DNA of 50,465 nt from an uncultured Bacilli bacterium (GCA_934157235.1 CAKPHH010000007.1:1-50465); one strand, 5' to 3'. Positions 40,006 to 50,306 are shown, counted from the first letter of the stretch. Notes: a model not told the origin generated them from the letters alone. A program made the numbers and translations.

Positions 40006-42597
40006 TTAAATAGAAGAATGCGTTCTTTTGACAATTAGTTTTCTAATCCAGTCAATAGGAATAACTGTTGCGGCTAAAAGAATGGTAATTTGAATTTCTT
40101 TTAAGGTGAGACCAAAGGCTCTAAATAATTCTCCACCATAATAGATTAGATATAGTTGAACTATAACGATTATTAAAGTTACGATTAGGAAAGCTTTATT
40201 TTTGAAGATGTTTGAGAGAATATTTATTCTAGTAGTTCTAGCATTGAAACTATTAAAGATACCCATAAATATAAATAAGGCAAAGAAGGCAGTCATGAAA
40301 TACTTATCAGTAGGATCATATCTATAAAATGAACGAATAGTACTGCTGGTTAAAAATATTAAACATAATATAGATGAATAGATTCCTGTAAAGAGTATTT
40401 CACCATACATGTATTTGTTTATAATTGGTTCTTCTTTTTTCTTAGGTGGTTCATTCATATAAGATTTTAAAGGAGGCTCATAGGAGAAAGCAATTCCGGC
40501 TAAGGTGTCCATTATCATATTGATCCAAAGCATTTGAACTATTGTAACTGGAGTTTCTATGCCAATAAAGGGACCTATTATAGAAAGGCTTACGGCACAG
40601 AGGTTTATAGTTAATTGAAAAATGATAAATTTCCTGATACTTTTAAAAATAGTTCTACCAAATAAAATAGCATTTGAAATAGATAGAAAGTTATCATCTA
40701 AAATAACAATATCACTTGCTTCTTTACATACTTCTGAACCTCCACCCATAGAAAATCCAACATCTGCTTTTTTTAAGGCTGGAGCATCATTTACTCCATC
40801 GCCTGTCATACCAGTAACGAGATTTAGTTCCTCAGATATTTTGACTAGCCTACTTTTATCTTGGGGAAGACTTCTGGCAACAATTCTTAGATCTGGAAGC
40901 ATTTCTTTCAAGTTTTCATCTGATAGATTTTCTAATTCTTGGTGAGTTAAAACAATGTCCTTATCGGAAGTGACTAGGCGCATTTCTTTTGCAATGCTTA
41001 GAGCTGTTTCTTTACTATCACCAGTTATCATAACAACTTGGACACCAGCTTTTTTTACGAGCTCAAGTCCTTCTATAGCCTCTTTCCTTACTTCATCCTT
41101 AAGATATAAAATAGCAATTAAAGTTAGACGATTTAGTTCTTCATATTGATAGTTATCATTATAAGCTAAAAGAATGGCTCTTATTCCATTACTTGTTTTT
41201 CGTTTTATATCATTCATGATGTCATCTTTGGCTAGAAGAGTCCTCTTTTTTCCGTCCAGAGTCAGATAAGAAGTACAAAGAGGAAGAATTTTGTCAGGAG
41301 CACCTTTAATAAAATTAGTTGGTTCTTGTAAATCTAGAATCGTGGATGAATACTTTTTTATACTATCAAAAGGTGTTGTCTTTAGTTTTTTGATATTCTT
41401 TTGGAGAGGAGTTTTTATAAATTCAAGAATGGCTCTATCAGTGATGTTTCCACCTACTGGTTTATGGTTATCATCATAATAACTAGAGTTGTTATAAATG
41501 CAGGCATATTTTAGATAGTTTACGTACTGGGAATTTTGGGGAAGTTCTTTTTCGGAAATGAATTCTTTTCCAGTACCAGTTATGAAGCTTACAACTTCTA
41601 GTTCTCCTTTTGTTAGGGTTCCAGTTTTATCGGTAAAAAGAATGTTTAGGCTTCCTGCTGTTTCGATACCGACTAATTTTCTTACTAAGACATTACTCTT
41701 TAACATTTTCTTCATATTAGAAGATAAGACTAATGTAATCATCATAGGTAGGCCTTCTGGTACCGCGACTACGATAATAGTAACGCTTAAAGTAAGTACA
41801 TATAAAATATATTTAAACATTAGAGGAATGTTAGTTATAGTATTTAAAATGGCTGGTAATTGAAAATTATTTTGTACTACAATTTCTGAAAATAAATAAG
41901 AGAAACTTACTAGAGCAGCACTAATATAGCCAATGGTACTGATTGTTTCCGCTAGTTTACGGAGGCGAAGTTTTAAAGGACTATCGGGAGAAGTTTCTTG
42001 CAGTTCTTCTGTCATCTTTCCATAATAAGTGTTGTTTCCAACTGCTTTTACTTGCATTAGGGCCTCTTTGGAATAAACTACGGTTCCGCGATAAACTTTG
42101 TTGTCAAGATTTCCTATTTTGGTTACTTCTATAGCTTCACCATTTAGACTAGATTCATCAACATCGATTTCTCCGGAGACTATAAGTCCATCGGCTGGTA
42201 TTTTGTCACCCGATTGTAATAAGACAATATCCCCTACTACTATGTCATCTATTGGCAATGATTGAATAGAATTGTTTCTTTTGACTTTGCAGTTTATTTT
42301 TGAAGACTCTTCTTGTAGTCTTTCAAAGGCTGATTCACTGCCATATTCGGAAATGGATGAAATTAAAGACGCTACTAAAATTGCAATGACAATGCCAATC
42401 GTTTCAAACCAATCAAAGTCGTGAAATAAAAAAATTGTTTTTATGGCTAAGGCTATAAGTAAGATTTTAATAATTGGATCGGCCAGAGTTTCTATGAATA
42501 GTTTAAAGAAACTATTTTTCTTTTTATTAGAAATTGCATTTGTTCCATACTTCTTTCTACTTGCTGCAACCTCTTCATTATTTAGTCCTGTGTACAT
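40006..42597 (-). CDS. P-type Ca2+-transporting ATPase
   Basis: An 863-residue P2-type ATPase. TGE-equivalent LNGEAIEVTK in the actuator domain, VAVPEGLPMMITL in M4 (the PEGL calcium-site motif), phosphorylated Asp in DKTGTLTKG near residue 320, KGAPDKI (nucleotide binding), TGDGVNDAPALKKADVG, and NMIMDTLAGIAFS in M6 (NxxxD calcium site). It has a plasma-membrane calcium pump-like length. It exports or sequesters Ca2+ using ATP. AGGAGG precedes the ATG. Monocistronic. Confidence 0.93.
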   Translation of the reverse strand: MYTGLNNEEVAASRKKYGTNAISNKKKNSFFKLFIETLADPIIKILLIALAIKTIFLFHDFDWFETIGIVIAILVASLISSISEYGSESAFERLQEESSKINCKVKRNNSIQSLPIDDIVVGDIVLLQSGDKIPADGLIVSGEIDVDESSLNGEAIEVTKIGNLDNKVYRGTVVYSKEALMQVKAVGNNTYYGKMTEELQETSPDSPLKLRLRKLAETISTIGYISAALVSFSYLFSEIVVQNNFQLPAILNTITNIPLMFKYILYVLTLSVTIIVVAVPEGLPMMITLVLSSNMKKMLKSNVLVRKLVGIETAGSLNILFTDKTGTLTKGELEVVSFITGTGKEFISEKELPQNSQYVNYLKYACIYNNSSYYDDNHKPVGGNITDRAILEFIKTPLQKNIKKLKTTPFDSIKKYSSTILDLQEPTNFIKGAPDKILPLCTSYLTLDGKKRTLLAKDDIMNDIKRKTSNGIRAILLAYNDNYQYEELNRLTLIAILYLKDEVRKEAIEGLELVKKAGVQVVMITGDSKETALSIAKEMRLVTSDKDIVLTHQELENLSDENLKEMLPDLRIVARSLPQDKSRLVKISEELNLVTGMTGDGVNDAPALKKADVGFSMGGGSEVCKEASDIVILDDNFLSISNAILFGRTIFKSIRKFIIFQLTINLCAVSLSIIGPFIGIETPVTIVQMLWINMIMDTLAGIAFSYEPPLKSYMNEPPKKKEEPIINKYMYGEILFTGIYSSILCLIFLTSSTIRSFYRYDPTDKYFMTAFFALFIFMGIFNSFNARTTRINILSNIFKNKAFLIVTLIIVIVQLYLIYYGGELFRAFGLTLKEIQITILLAATVIPIDWIRKLIVKRTHSSI

Positions 42598-42866
42598 ATT
42601 TTCCTCCTCGGAAAAAATATATGATTAGTTTACTTAATGTATGTATAATTAACGATTTTAGACTAATTTCGTGCAAAGTTTATTTATAATATGCTATAAT
42701 AATAAGTAATATAAAGTAGTAATTAGTGTGGTTCTATTAGATGGGTTGCCACTATTTGATAGTTACATTGGATGTTTGCTATTGTTGTCAGATGATTATA
42801 TTTAATGCTGCTACCATTATAATCAAAAAGATTTAGTATATTATTTACATAAAGGGTTGGGATAGT

Positions 42867-43805
42867 ATGAGAAAAATAGAATTACATTTACATTTTGATG
42901 GTTCAATAAATGTAGAATACACAAACAAGTTATTAGGATATGATGCTAGTAATGAATTGATAGATACCAATTCTAGTAATTTGGGAGAATATTTGGACAA
43001 GTTTAAATTGCCAATAAAGTTATTGCAGGATTTAGATAATATTGAAATGTATGCTTACTTATTAGCAAAGGACTTGGAAAAAGATGAAGTAATATATGCC
43101 GAGGTTAGATTTTGTCCGTTACTTCATGTTGAGAAGAATAGTATCGATGATGTAGTTGATGCGATGAAGAGAGGTTTTTCAAAAGTTCCAACAGTTAAAA
43201 TAAATTTAATCTTTTGTATGATGCGAAACTTTAGTTTTGAAGATAATTGCAAAATTATAGAGCTTACTAAGAGATTTTTAGGTAAGGGTGTTGTAGGAAT
43301 CGATTTGGCTGGAGATGAGGCCAAGTATAAAACGGGAGACTTTAAAGAGCTATTCCAAATTATTGAAAAAGAAAGTATTCCTTTTACAATACATGCTGGA
43401 GAAGCTGACTCTTATGAAAGTGTTGTTGATGCTATTACGTTTGGAGCTAAAAGAATTGGTCATGGTATTAGAAGTATTGAATCGGAAGTTGTAATGAGCA
43501 AATTAGAAAGAGAAAAAATCGTTCTTGAAATTTGCCCTACTAGCAATATTAATACAAAAGCGGTTTTGAGTATGGAGATTCATCCAATAAAAGAGTTAAT
43601 CAATAAAGGAGTTTTGGTGACTATTAATACGGATAATAGAACTGTTTCTAATACAACTTTGAATAGAGAGTATGAATTGCTAAGGGAAGCATTTAATTTT
43701 AGCGATGAAGACTTTATTAGATTTAATTTGAATGCTATTAGTTGTGCTTTTATTAGTGAAGAAGAGAAAATGAAACTTAGAAGATTATTGATTATTGGAA
43801 GATAA
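42867..43805 (+). CDS. add: Adenosine deaminase
   Basis: A 312-residue amidohydrolase. KIELHLHFDGSI (zinc HxH), IDLAGDEA, FTIHAGEAD (catalytic Glu with His), RIGHGIRS and VTINTDNRTVS (zinc Asp) are in the expected order. It deaminates adenosine or deoxyadenosine to inosine. AAGGGTTGGG precedes the ATG. The 270-base gap before it contains promoter-like TATAAT but no purine riboswitch motifs. Confidence 0.93.
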   Translation: MRKIELHLHFDGSINVEYTNKLLGYDASNELIDTNSSNLGEYLDKFKLPIKLLQDLDNIEMYAYLLAKDLEKDEVIYAEVRFCPLLHVEKNSIDDVVDAMKRGFSKVPTVKINLIFCMMRNFSFEDNCKIIELTKRFLGKGVVGIDLAGDEAKYKTGDFKELFQIIEKESIPFTIHAGEADSYESVVDAITFGAKRIGHGIRSIESEVVMSKLEREKIVLEICPTSNINTKAVLSMEIHPIKELINKGVLVTINTDNRTVSNTTLNREYELLREAFNFSDEDFIRFNLNAISCAFISEEEKMKLRRLLIIGR

Positions 43806-43892
43806 GACGATGGTAAATTTAGTTATTTTTCTGAATTGTTCTGATGAGCTTCTAAGAGTGTGTGATTGATTTATTGTATTTCAATGTTTTAT

Positions 43893-43916
43893 AAGGTACT
43901 TGGGTGCCTTTTTTCA
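43893..43916 (+). terminator. Terminator after add
   Basis: AAGGTAC/GTGCCTT stem with one T-G pair, then T-run. Confidence 0.75.
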
Positions 43917-43995
43917 TTATAAATGTTAAATAATTGATTGTTTTTTAGTTTTTCTTAATAGTTTTATGGTAAACTAAATTACTAGAGGTTTAGTT

Positions 43996-44889
43996 ATGAA
44001 TGAGATATTAAAAAAATGTAATTTGTGTTCTAGAAATTGTGGTGTTAATAGATACGAAAGCTTAGGATTCTGTAAGGCTTCTGACAAAGTGAAGGTAGCT
44101 TATTATAGTTTGCATCAATGGGAAGAGCCTGTCATTTCAGGTATTAATGGTTCTGGGACTGTATTTTTTTCAAACTGTAATTTAAAATGTATTTTCTGTC
44201 AGAATAAGAAGATTAGTACACTTGGTTATGGAAAGGAAATAAGTAATGAAAGACTTAAAGAAATATTTTTAGAGTTGCAGGCAAAAGGTGCTCATAATAT
44301 CAATTTGGTAACGCCTACGCATTATGTTCCACAGATTGTTGAGGTATTGAAAGAGGCAAAGACTGCTGGATTAAATATACCAATTGTATATAACACTAGT
44401 AGTTATGAAAATGTTAGTACTATTATGTTGTTGGAAGGAATAGTTGATGTTTACTTGGCTGACTTAAAGTATTTTGATGATAGTTTAGGATGCAAGTATT
44501 CAAAGTGTGAAAATTATTTTGAAGTTGCTAAAGCGGCTATTGAAGCGATGTATGAGCAAGTTGGCAAATTTGAAATTGTTGATGATTTGATGGTAAAGGG
44601 TGTTATTGTAAGAGTTTTAGTCTTGCCTGGTCATGCTGATGATAGTAAAAACTTAATAAAATACTTGCATGAAGCATATGGTAATAATATAATTATTAGT
44701 ATAATGAATCAGTACACACCTGTTGAAGTTATTGATAAATATCCTAATTTGAATAGAAAAGTTTCAGATGAAGAATACGAAGATGTTACTAGCTTTGCTG
44801 TTGAATTAGGTGTGGAAATGGCTTTTATTCAAGAAGGAGAAACGCAAGATACAAGTTTTATACCAGATTTTGATGATAGTGTTATATAG
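43996..44889 (+). CDS. PflX-like radical SAM protein
   Basis: A 297-residue radical SAM enzyme related to pyruvate formate-lyase activases (PflX group, COG1313). The cluster motif is CNLKCIFC (Cys61, 65, 68); further conserved segments are GTVFFSN, LVTPTHYVPQI and YNTSSYENV. An additional N-terminal set of cysteines (8, 11, 15, 26) may bind a second metal site. The exact substrate is unknown. AGAGGT precedes the ATG. No glycyl radical enzyme gene is in the window. Confidence 0.88.
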   Translation: MNEILKKCNLCSRNCGVNRYESLGFCKASDKVKVAYYSLHQWEEPVISGINGSGTVFFSNCNLKCIFCQNKKISTLGYGKEISNERLKEIFLELQAKGAHNINLVTPTHYVPQIVEVLKEAKTAGLNIPIVYNTSSYENVSTIMLLEGIVDVYLADLKYFDDSLGCKYSKCENYFEVAKAAIEAMYEQVGKFEIVDDLMVKGVIVRVLVLPGHADDSKNLIKYLHEAYGNNIIISIMNQYTPVEVIDKYPNLNRKVSDEEYEDVTSFAVELGVEMAFIQEGETQDTSFIPDFDDSVI

Positions 44890-44994
44890 GAAGTTTGGTT
44901 TGGTTGATTTTTTTGTGTATTAGAAAGAGTTTTTCTTAATGGGAAAAATGATATATAACTTTGAAAGTTAGATATTTGATGAGGAGGTTTTGCT

Positions 44995-45219
44995 ATGAAA
45001 GGATTTCGTTTAAATCCAGATAAGAAATTAGTATCAGTTATTATGGAAGGACTTGAAAGAAAGAATGGTCATTGCCCTTGTAGGTTAAATGTTGATGATA
45101 CTACGTTATGCCCTTGTGATGAGTTTGTAAATGATAGGATTTGTAAATGTAAGTTATATGTTCCGATTGAAGATAAAAATGGGGCTGTTGATGGAAATGA
45201 CGATAAGAATAAAGATTAG
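44995..45219 (+). CDS. FTR catalytic-subunit-like Fe-S protein
   Basis: A 74-residue protein resembling the catalytic (beta) subunit of ferredoxin-thioredoxin reductase (COG4802 type). The pattern CPCR (27-30), CPC (39-41) and CKC (50-52) supplies six cysteines for the 4Fe-4S cluster and redox disulfide. The last 20 residues are a disordered acidic Asn/Asp tail. FTR passes electrons from ferredoxin to thioredoxins; the variable subunit gene is not here. GAGGAGG precedes the ATG. The next gene encodes an exported thioredoxin-like protein, but a terminator lies between. Confidence 0.82.
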   Translation: MKGFRLNPDKKLVSVIMEGLERKNGHCPCRLNVDDTTLCPCDEFVNDRICKCKLYVPIEDKNGAVDGNDDKNKD

Positions 45220-45252
45220 AAAAGTTGCAAATTATGGATTTGCAACCTTTTA
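45220..45252 (+). terminator. Terminator
   Basis: AAAGTTGCAAAT/ATTTGCAACCTTT stem with T-run. Confidence 0.85.
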
Positions 45253-45469
45253 TTTGCGAATTTATTGGTTATGATATGACTCTAGTTAAGAAATGAAGTC
45301 TATTTTTTTGCTCCTATATTGGGGCTTTTGCTTTTTGATTTAACTTTTGGTGATGTTTTTTTGTTATTTTGGAGTGGGAACAGTTGATTTTTTGCTTATT
45401 TTTCGACATTTTTTACAACTTTTATTTTCTATTTTGAGCTTTTGTGTTATTATGAATATGGAGGTAATT

Positions 45470-46042
45470 ATGAAGAAATTAAAATTATTTTTAGCAATTG
45501 TAATGTGCTTATTTGCGATGCCATTAGCTGTTCTTGCTGATGAAGGTGATGCTGAAGTAACATCTGGAGAGGCTGAAGTTAAGGAAGAAGATACTAGAGT
45601 TAAGATATATTTCTTCCGTGGTGAAGGATGTCCTCATTGTGCTGAGGCTGAAGAGTTCTTTAAAAGCATAAAAGAAGAATATGGTCAATATTATAAAATA
45701 TTAGATTATGAAACTTGGAATGATGCTAACAATGCTGATTTACTACAAAAAGTAGGAGAAACAAGAGGAGAAAATATCACTGGTGTTCCATATATCCTAA
45801 TTGGTGATAAGTCTTGGGCTGGTTATGATACTTCATATGATGAGGACATTAAAGCTGCTATTAAGGCTGAGTATGAAAAGGATGTTGCTGATAGATATGA
45901 TATAGCTAAGCTTGTAGATTTTGGTGATGGCTTAGTTGAAGAACCAGATCATTCTAATGATGCTATGATATTAATAATCATATTACTTGTAGCAGCTGGA
46001 ATTACTTATGGTGTTGTTGTTGCTAGAAAGAAAACTGTATAA
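45470..46042 (+). CDS. Exported membrane-anchored thioredoxin-like protein
   Basis: A 190-residue protein with an N-terminal signal peptide (residues 1-23, ending in VLA-D), an acidic linker, a thioredoxin-fold domain with redox motif GCPHC (Cys54, Cys57) and cis-Pro loop TGVPYILIG, and a C-terminal transmembrane helix (about 165-184) followed by RKK. It would act outside the membrane in disulfide exchange. GGAGGT four bases before the ATG at 45470 fixes the start; the frame continues upstream but without support. Confidence 0.88.
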   Translation: MKKLKLFLAIVMCLFAMPLAVLADEGDAEVTSGEAEVKEEDTRVKIYFFRGEGCPHCAEAEEFFKSIKEEYGQYYKILDYETWNDANNADLLQKVGETRGENITGVPYILIGDKSWAGYDTSYDEDIKAAIKAEYEKDVADRYDIAKLVDFGDGLVEEPDHSNDAMILIIILLVAAGITYGVVVARKKTV

Positions 46043-46050
46043 TAGAAAAT

Positions 46051-46084
46051 AAAAAAACCTTTCCGCTTGGAGAGGCTTTTTTTG
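46051..46084. terminator. Terminator
   Basis: CCTTTCC/GGAGAGG stem flanked by A-run and T-run between convergent genes. Confidence 0.75.
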
Positions 46085-46154
46085 TGGAGTATTTGATGGT
46101 ATGTTGGGAATAGGAGGCAAAGAAAAAAGCTATGATCAAGTTGGATTATAGCTT

Positions 46155-47165
46155 TTATTGTGGAATTGTTAAAGTCTGGCCAACGGATAGTAAATTGCTT
46201 GTTAAGTTGTTGGCTGCTTTTAGGTCGTTTACGGAAACATCAAAGTTTTTGGCAATTGACCATAAAGTATCCCCGGTTTTTACTGTGTAAGTTTTTGATG
46301 CTGTATTGTTGTCTTGAGATGTTAGTGGTATTTTTAATTCATCGCCTATTTGTAAGTTTACGCTAGATAAGTTGTTGAATGAAATTATGTCATTTACTGG
46401 CACCTCGTATTTTCGAGAGATTTTCCAAAGGCTATCGCCCCTTTGAACTGTGTATGTTAAGTATGGAATATCTGGTTCAAATGGTTGGGTTGGTACTTCT
46501 GGAGTTGTTGGTTCGGTTGGCATTTCACTTGATGTTGGTATGTATATATGTTGTCCTGGTAGTAAAGTGTTAGTTGTAAGGTTGTTTAGTGTTTTTATTG
46601 CTTGGACTGTCGTTGAAAACTTTGTGGCAATACTATATAGAGAGTCACCTTTTTCCACAATGTATGTGGAAACATCTGGGTAAACCTTTTCTGTTACAAG
46701 TAGTACTTGCCCTATTTGAAGATTGTTTGAGGTTAAGTTATTTAAGTTCTTGATAGTTTGAACAGTGGTGTTGAATTGGTTGGCAATGTTGTATAAGGTA
46801 TCGCCTCTTTTTACTGTGTAATATCCTTCGACTATATCTGTTGTAGGTGGGGTGTAGGAAACTCCAGTATAGTCAGCAATGGCTTTTACTACGCCTTCAA
46901 CATAGTCAGTTAGGTTATTTTGAAGTTTGTAAGCGTCTTTGGCGTTATCGATGAAACCATACTCAACAAGTAATGATTCTAGATTACCAGTATCACGTAT
47001 TATAAAGTAGTAGTCTTGGTTTGGATTTTCTGGGAGACGTCGTTGATAGACTTTTCTCTCTATTTGTCCAGCTTCGCCAATATTGTTAAGAGCCATTTCG
47101 GCTAGGGTTGGGTTGCTTCGAAGGGCGTAGACTATTTCGGCACCTTCGCCACCTGTTGGGTTCAT
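46155..47165 (-). pseudogene. LysM amidase (Amidase_3), 5' truncated
   Basis: The open frame encodes 336 residues: the C-terminal half of an N-acetylmuramoyl-L-alanine amidase (about 1-100), then four LysM peptidoglycan-binding repeats (about 116-158, 167-210, 236-279, 293-335), each with (K/R)GDT/S-L-x-x-I. The amidase half begins abruptly at NPTGGEGAEIVYALR and keeps the second catalytic Glu (SLLVEYGFIDN), but the first zinc His, first Glu and signal peptide are missing. The ATG lacks a ribosome-binding site. The break is 14 bases from the kinase gene, so an insertion has separated the 5' half. Intact it would be a secreted cell-wall hydrolase. Confidence 0.85.
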
Positions 47166-47178
47166 TTACCATTAGTAA

Positions 47179-48423
47179 TTAAATATGTATACTTTCTAAA
47201 GTTTTTTTAATTTTTTCTTCTCTTTCAATTTTATTTTTTAAAGCATTTTCTTTTTCTCGTTTTTCTTGCTCTCTTTTTGATTTAATATAATCTGGATAAT
47301 ACCTATTAGCATTATCAACCCATGACTTAAAATAGTCAATTATTTGTTGTAAACTATTTAAATAACTAGGTGATATACTTGCCATAGCAACATTATTCTC
47401 AAATCTAAATCTTTCAGGTCCAAATCCCATCAATTCACTATAACTATTTTTTGTCATGCAACTTATCCATTCATCATTTACATTTTTATCTAAGTATAAA
47501 GATATTCTTCCAAGTGTATCACTATATTTAAAGTCAATCAATTTAGGTGGTTCTAGGATTAAAATATCAGTCTCCTCTTCATCAGCATACTTTATTTCCT
47601 TAAGTTTTTTTATTTCTTCTTCTTTTTCATTTATTTTAATTAATGCTTTAATTTCATAAATTGTATCATCAATACAATCAAATCTATCATTAGGATTTTG
47701 TGAAATCATCTTATCAATAACTTTATCTAAAAATGCATAATGTGTGTCTACATTAGAAACTTTTTTATATGAATTTCCAAATGGAATTTTTTTTGTAAAC
47801 ATTTCATTAAATATCAGTCCTAGTGCATATATATCAGTTTTATTAGTTATTACACCATCCTTTTCCCGTTGCTCTGGTGCAGCATATTGAAAATTAGCCA
47901 TTTTACTACCAATTCTTGTTTCTATTTGAGTTATTAATTCCTCAGCCGAAAAATGAGCAATTCCGAAATCTGAAATTATAGGAAAATTATCATTTGAAAG
48001 CAAAATGTTTTCAGGTTTTATATCTCTATGTATAATTCCCTTTTTATGAAAAAATTTAACACCACCTAGTAAATTTATAAATAATTGAATATTTTCTTGA
48101 AAAGTATGTTCTTCATTAATATAAGTTCTTAAAGTTTTTTCATAATATGGCATAACATAGAATATTTGTTCTTTATCATCAGTTATTCCATTATCTATTA
48201 TTTTAATTATATTAGCATTATCTGTTTTAATACAAAAAGCCATTTCATTTTTAAATCTTTTAATTTTTTCAGTAGAAATATTTTTATTTAATAATTTTAA
48301 AGCATATATATTTCCATTTGCATCTTCAACCTTATAGACTTCTGAATTACCACCATTTGCTATATGATCAATTATTTTATATTGTTCTAAATAACTTCCA
48401 TATACTTTTGTACCTTTACGCAT
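47179..48423 (-). CDS. Serine/threonine protein kinase, element cargo
   Basis: A 414-residue cytoplasmic Hanks-type kinase. Gly-rich loop IANGGNSEVYKV (21-32), Lys43, Glu60, catalytic HRDIKPENILL (132-142) and DFG (152-154) are all present, followed by APEQREKDGVITNKTDIYALG. After residue 260 there is a Lys/Glu-rich region and a novel C-terminal domain with FRFENNVAMASISPSYLNSL, without the PASTA repeats or membrane helix of PrkC/Stk1. It is co-oriented with and 47 bases after the serine recombinase gene, and abuts the broken amidase gene. Phage-defence kinases such as Stk2 are a possible parallel. Confidence 0.88.
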   Translation of the reverse strand: MRKGTKVYGSYLEQYKIIDHIANGGNSEVYKVEDANGNIYALKLLNKNISTEKIKRFKNEMAFCIKTDNANIIKIIDNGITDDKEQIFYVMPYYEKTLRTYINEEHTFQENIQLFINLLGGVKFFHKKGIIHRDIKPENILLSNDNFPIISDFGIAHFSAEELITQIETRIGSKMANFQYAAPEQREKDGVITNKTDIYALGLIFNEMFTKKIPFGNSYKKVSNVDTHYAFLDKVIDKMISQNPNDRFDCIDDTIYEIKALIKINEKEEEIKKLKEIKYADEEETDILILEPPKLIDFKYSDTLGRISLYLDKNVNDEWISCMTKNSYSELMGFGPERFRFENNVAMASISPSYLNSLQQIIDYFKSWVDNANRYYPDYIKSKREQEKREKENALKNKIEREEKIKKTLESIHI

Positions 48424-48470
48424 AATATCAACTCCTTAAACTTCAATTAATATTATACTATAGTTTTTTA

Positions 48471-50132
48471 TTAATTTTTATTTTTTCCTTTTCTACCATA
48501 AGGATTTCTTGCTAAATTTCTATTTTCATATTTGAAAGTAACCTCTGAGACAACATCATATTTATATTTAATAGTGATATTTCTATCTTTATCAATAATG
48601 ATTCTATCTATCAAAGTATCAAGTAATTCCTTTTTAGGTTTGTTTAAATCTAATAGTTTCTTTATCTTTTTTGTATAATTAGGTAAAACACTAACTTTAT
48701 TTTTAATTTTATATTTTTTTAATTGTTCATTTTCAATACTTTCATTTATTTGTTTAAGTTTACCTTCTGATTCATGAGCTAATACTTTATAAGTATCTGC
48801 TGAAATTACACCATCACATCTATCATTGTATAAGGTTGCTAATCTATTTGTTATTTTATCTTTTTCAATTTGTAATTCTTTAATAACTTTATCTATATCC
48901 GTTGTTTCTTTATGAATATTTTTAACAACTTCGTTATTTAATTCATTTACATCAAGCTCTTTAATTAATTTAGATACTGATTTATTAATTTGTTCTAGAA
49001 TCTGTTCCTCTAAATAATTATATGGATAAAAATGTGAATAACATCTACCTCTTACAGGATCTCTAGAATATCTATTACAATTAACTGACCAATAATCTAA
49101 TTTTTTTCTATAAAGTACTGTTAGTCTATTTTGACATTCTTTGCAAAATAACTTACCTTCTAATAATCTTTTTTCTCTATTTGTTTTAATTTCATAATTT
49201 CTTGTATTTCTTTTTCTTAAATTATTAACATATTCAAATGTTTCTTTATCAACTAATGCTTCATGAGTATTTTCAACTATAATCCATAATTTTTCATCTA
49301 ATGTTATCTTCTTTTTTGATTTATAATTAACTTTAGTTTGAGTATGTTGAACTAAATCGCCAGTATAAATTCTATTGCACAGAATCTTTTTTACTGTGGA
49401 AATATTCCAGTTATCTCTATCAATTAATCTTGATGAATAATTAGTCTTTTTATATCCACTAGGTGTAACTATATTTTCTTTATTTAATCTATTAGCTATT
49501 TCTGTAGGTCCTATACCATCTGCTCTCCATTTAAATATTTTTTTAACAATCGGAGCAGTATCTGGATTTGGTATTAGATGACCTTTATCTAATGGATCTC
49601 TCATATAACCAAAGCATGGTAAACTACCTACAAATTTTCCATTTTTCCTTTTTTCATTTAATACATTTCTAATCTTAATTGAATTTTGTTTACTATAATA
49701 ATCATTACAAGCAATTATAAATGTTGATGAATCATTGCTTGCCTGATTTTTAAAACTATCATATGATTCTAATATAGATATAAATCTTATATTATTTTCT
49801 GGAAAAAAAGTTTCGATATAATAACCAGTCATAACGTGATCTCTACCTAATCTTGATAAATCTTTAACTATTACACAATTTATTTTTTTATTATTTATGT
49901 CTTCTAACATATTTTGAAATCCAGGTCTTTCAAAGTATGTTCCTGAATATCCATCATCAACATATTCTTTAACTAAATTAAAATTATTATTTTTAGCATA
50001 CCCTCTTAATAATTCTTTTTGATTTATTACACTTTCACTATCAGATTCATATTTTTTATCTTTATCTTCTTGGGATAGTCTAATATAGACTCCAACATTG
50101 AAATCTATTCCGTTTAAGTAAGTATTATACAT
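48471..50132 (-). CDS. Large serine recombinase (integrase)
   Basis: A 553-residue recombinase. The resolvase domain includes VGVYIRLSQEDKDK (nucleophile Ser20), DDGYSGTYFERPGF and CVIVKDLSRLGRDH. The Recombinase domain (about 170-290) has GYMRDPLDKGHLIPNPDTAPIV. A zinc ribbon is CKECQ...CNRYSRDPVRGRC, then a coiled coil (about 390-470). Such enzymes integrate and excise elements by attP/attB recombination. AGGAGG precedes the ATG. It appears full length and so could be active. It is probably responsible for the adjacent insertion into the amidase gene. Confidence 0.93.
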   Translation of the reverse strand: MYNTYLNGIDFNVGVYIRLSQEDKDKKYESDSESVINQKELLRGYAKNNNFNLVKEYVDDGYSGTYFERPGFQNMLEDINNKKINCVIVKDLSRLGRDHVMTGYYIETFFPENNIRFISILESYDSFKNQASNDSSTFIIACNDYYSKQNSIKIRNVLNEKRKNGKFVGSLPCFGYMRDPLDKGHLIPNPDTAPIVKKIFKWRADGIGPTEIANRLNKENIVTPSGYKKTNYSSRLIDRDNWNISTVKKILCNRIYTGDLVQHTQTKVNYKSKKKITLDEKLWIIVENTHEALVDKETFEYVNNLRKRNTRNYEIKTNREKRLLEGKLFCKECQNRLTVLYRKKLDYWSVNCNRYSRDPVRGRCYSHFYPYNYLEEQILEQINKSVSKLIKELDVNELNNEVVKNIHKETTDIDKVIKELQIEKDKITNRLATLYNDRCDGVISADTYKVLAHESEGKLKQINESIENEQLKKYKIKNKVSVLPNYTKKIKKLLDLNKPKKELLDTLIDRIIIDKDRNITIKYKYDVVSEVTFKYENRNLARNPYGRKGKNKN

Positions 50133-50199
50133 TTATTCCTCCTTTTATCTTACTTAATTGGGTATTAAGACGTGTCCATGGTAACATCAAGATTAAGAA

Positions 50200-50223
50200 A
50201 GTGCAAATCATTTTGTTTGCACT
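50200..50223. terminator. Perfect 8-bp hairpin at small ORF stop
   Basis: AGTGCAAA (50200-50207) and TTTGCACT (50216-50223). It may be a terminator or a recombinase-related site. The rest of the right edge (50307-50465) is low-complexity AT without a recognisable feature. Confidence 0.5.
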
Positions 50224-50306
50224 CCTTCTTCTTTTGATATTTCTTCGATTAAGTATTTTAAAATAAGATCTTTAAATGAAATGTTATTCAAATAGGCTCC
50301 TTTCAT
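50208..50306 (-). CDS. Small ORF upstream of serine recombinase (32 aa)
   Basis: A 32-residue frame (MKGAYLNNISFKDLILKYLI then EEISKEEGVQTK) with AGGTGG seven bases before its ATG. It forms an amphipathic helix with an acidic end. It is co-oriented with the recombinase gene and ends in a hairpin. Small helical proteins often precede serine recombinase genes in such elements; the role is unknown. Confidence 0.5.
   Translation of the reverse strand: MKGAYLNNISFKDLILKYLIEEISKEEGVQTK

Noticed and set aside
42630..42866. A purine riboswitch before adenosine deaminase
   Set aside because: The conserved purine-aptamer junction and loop sequences are absent.
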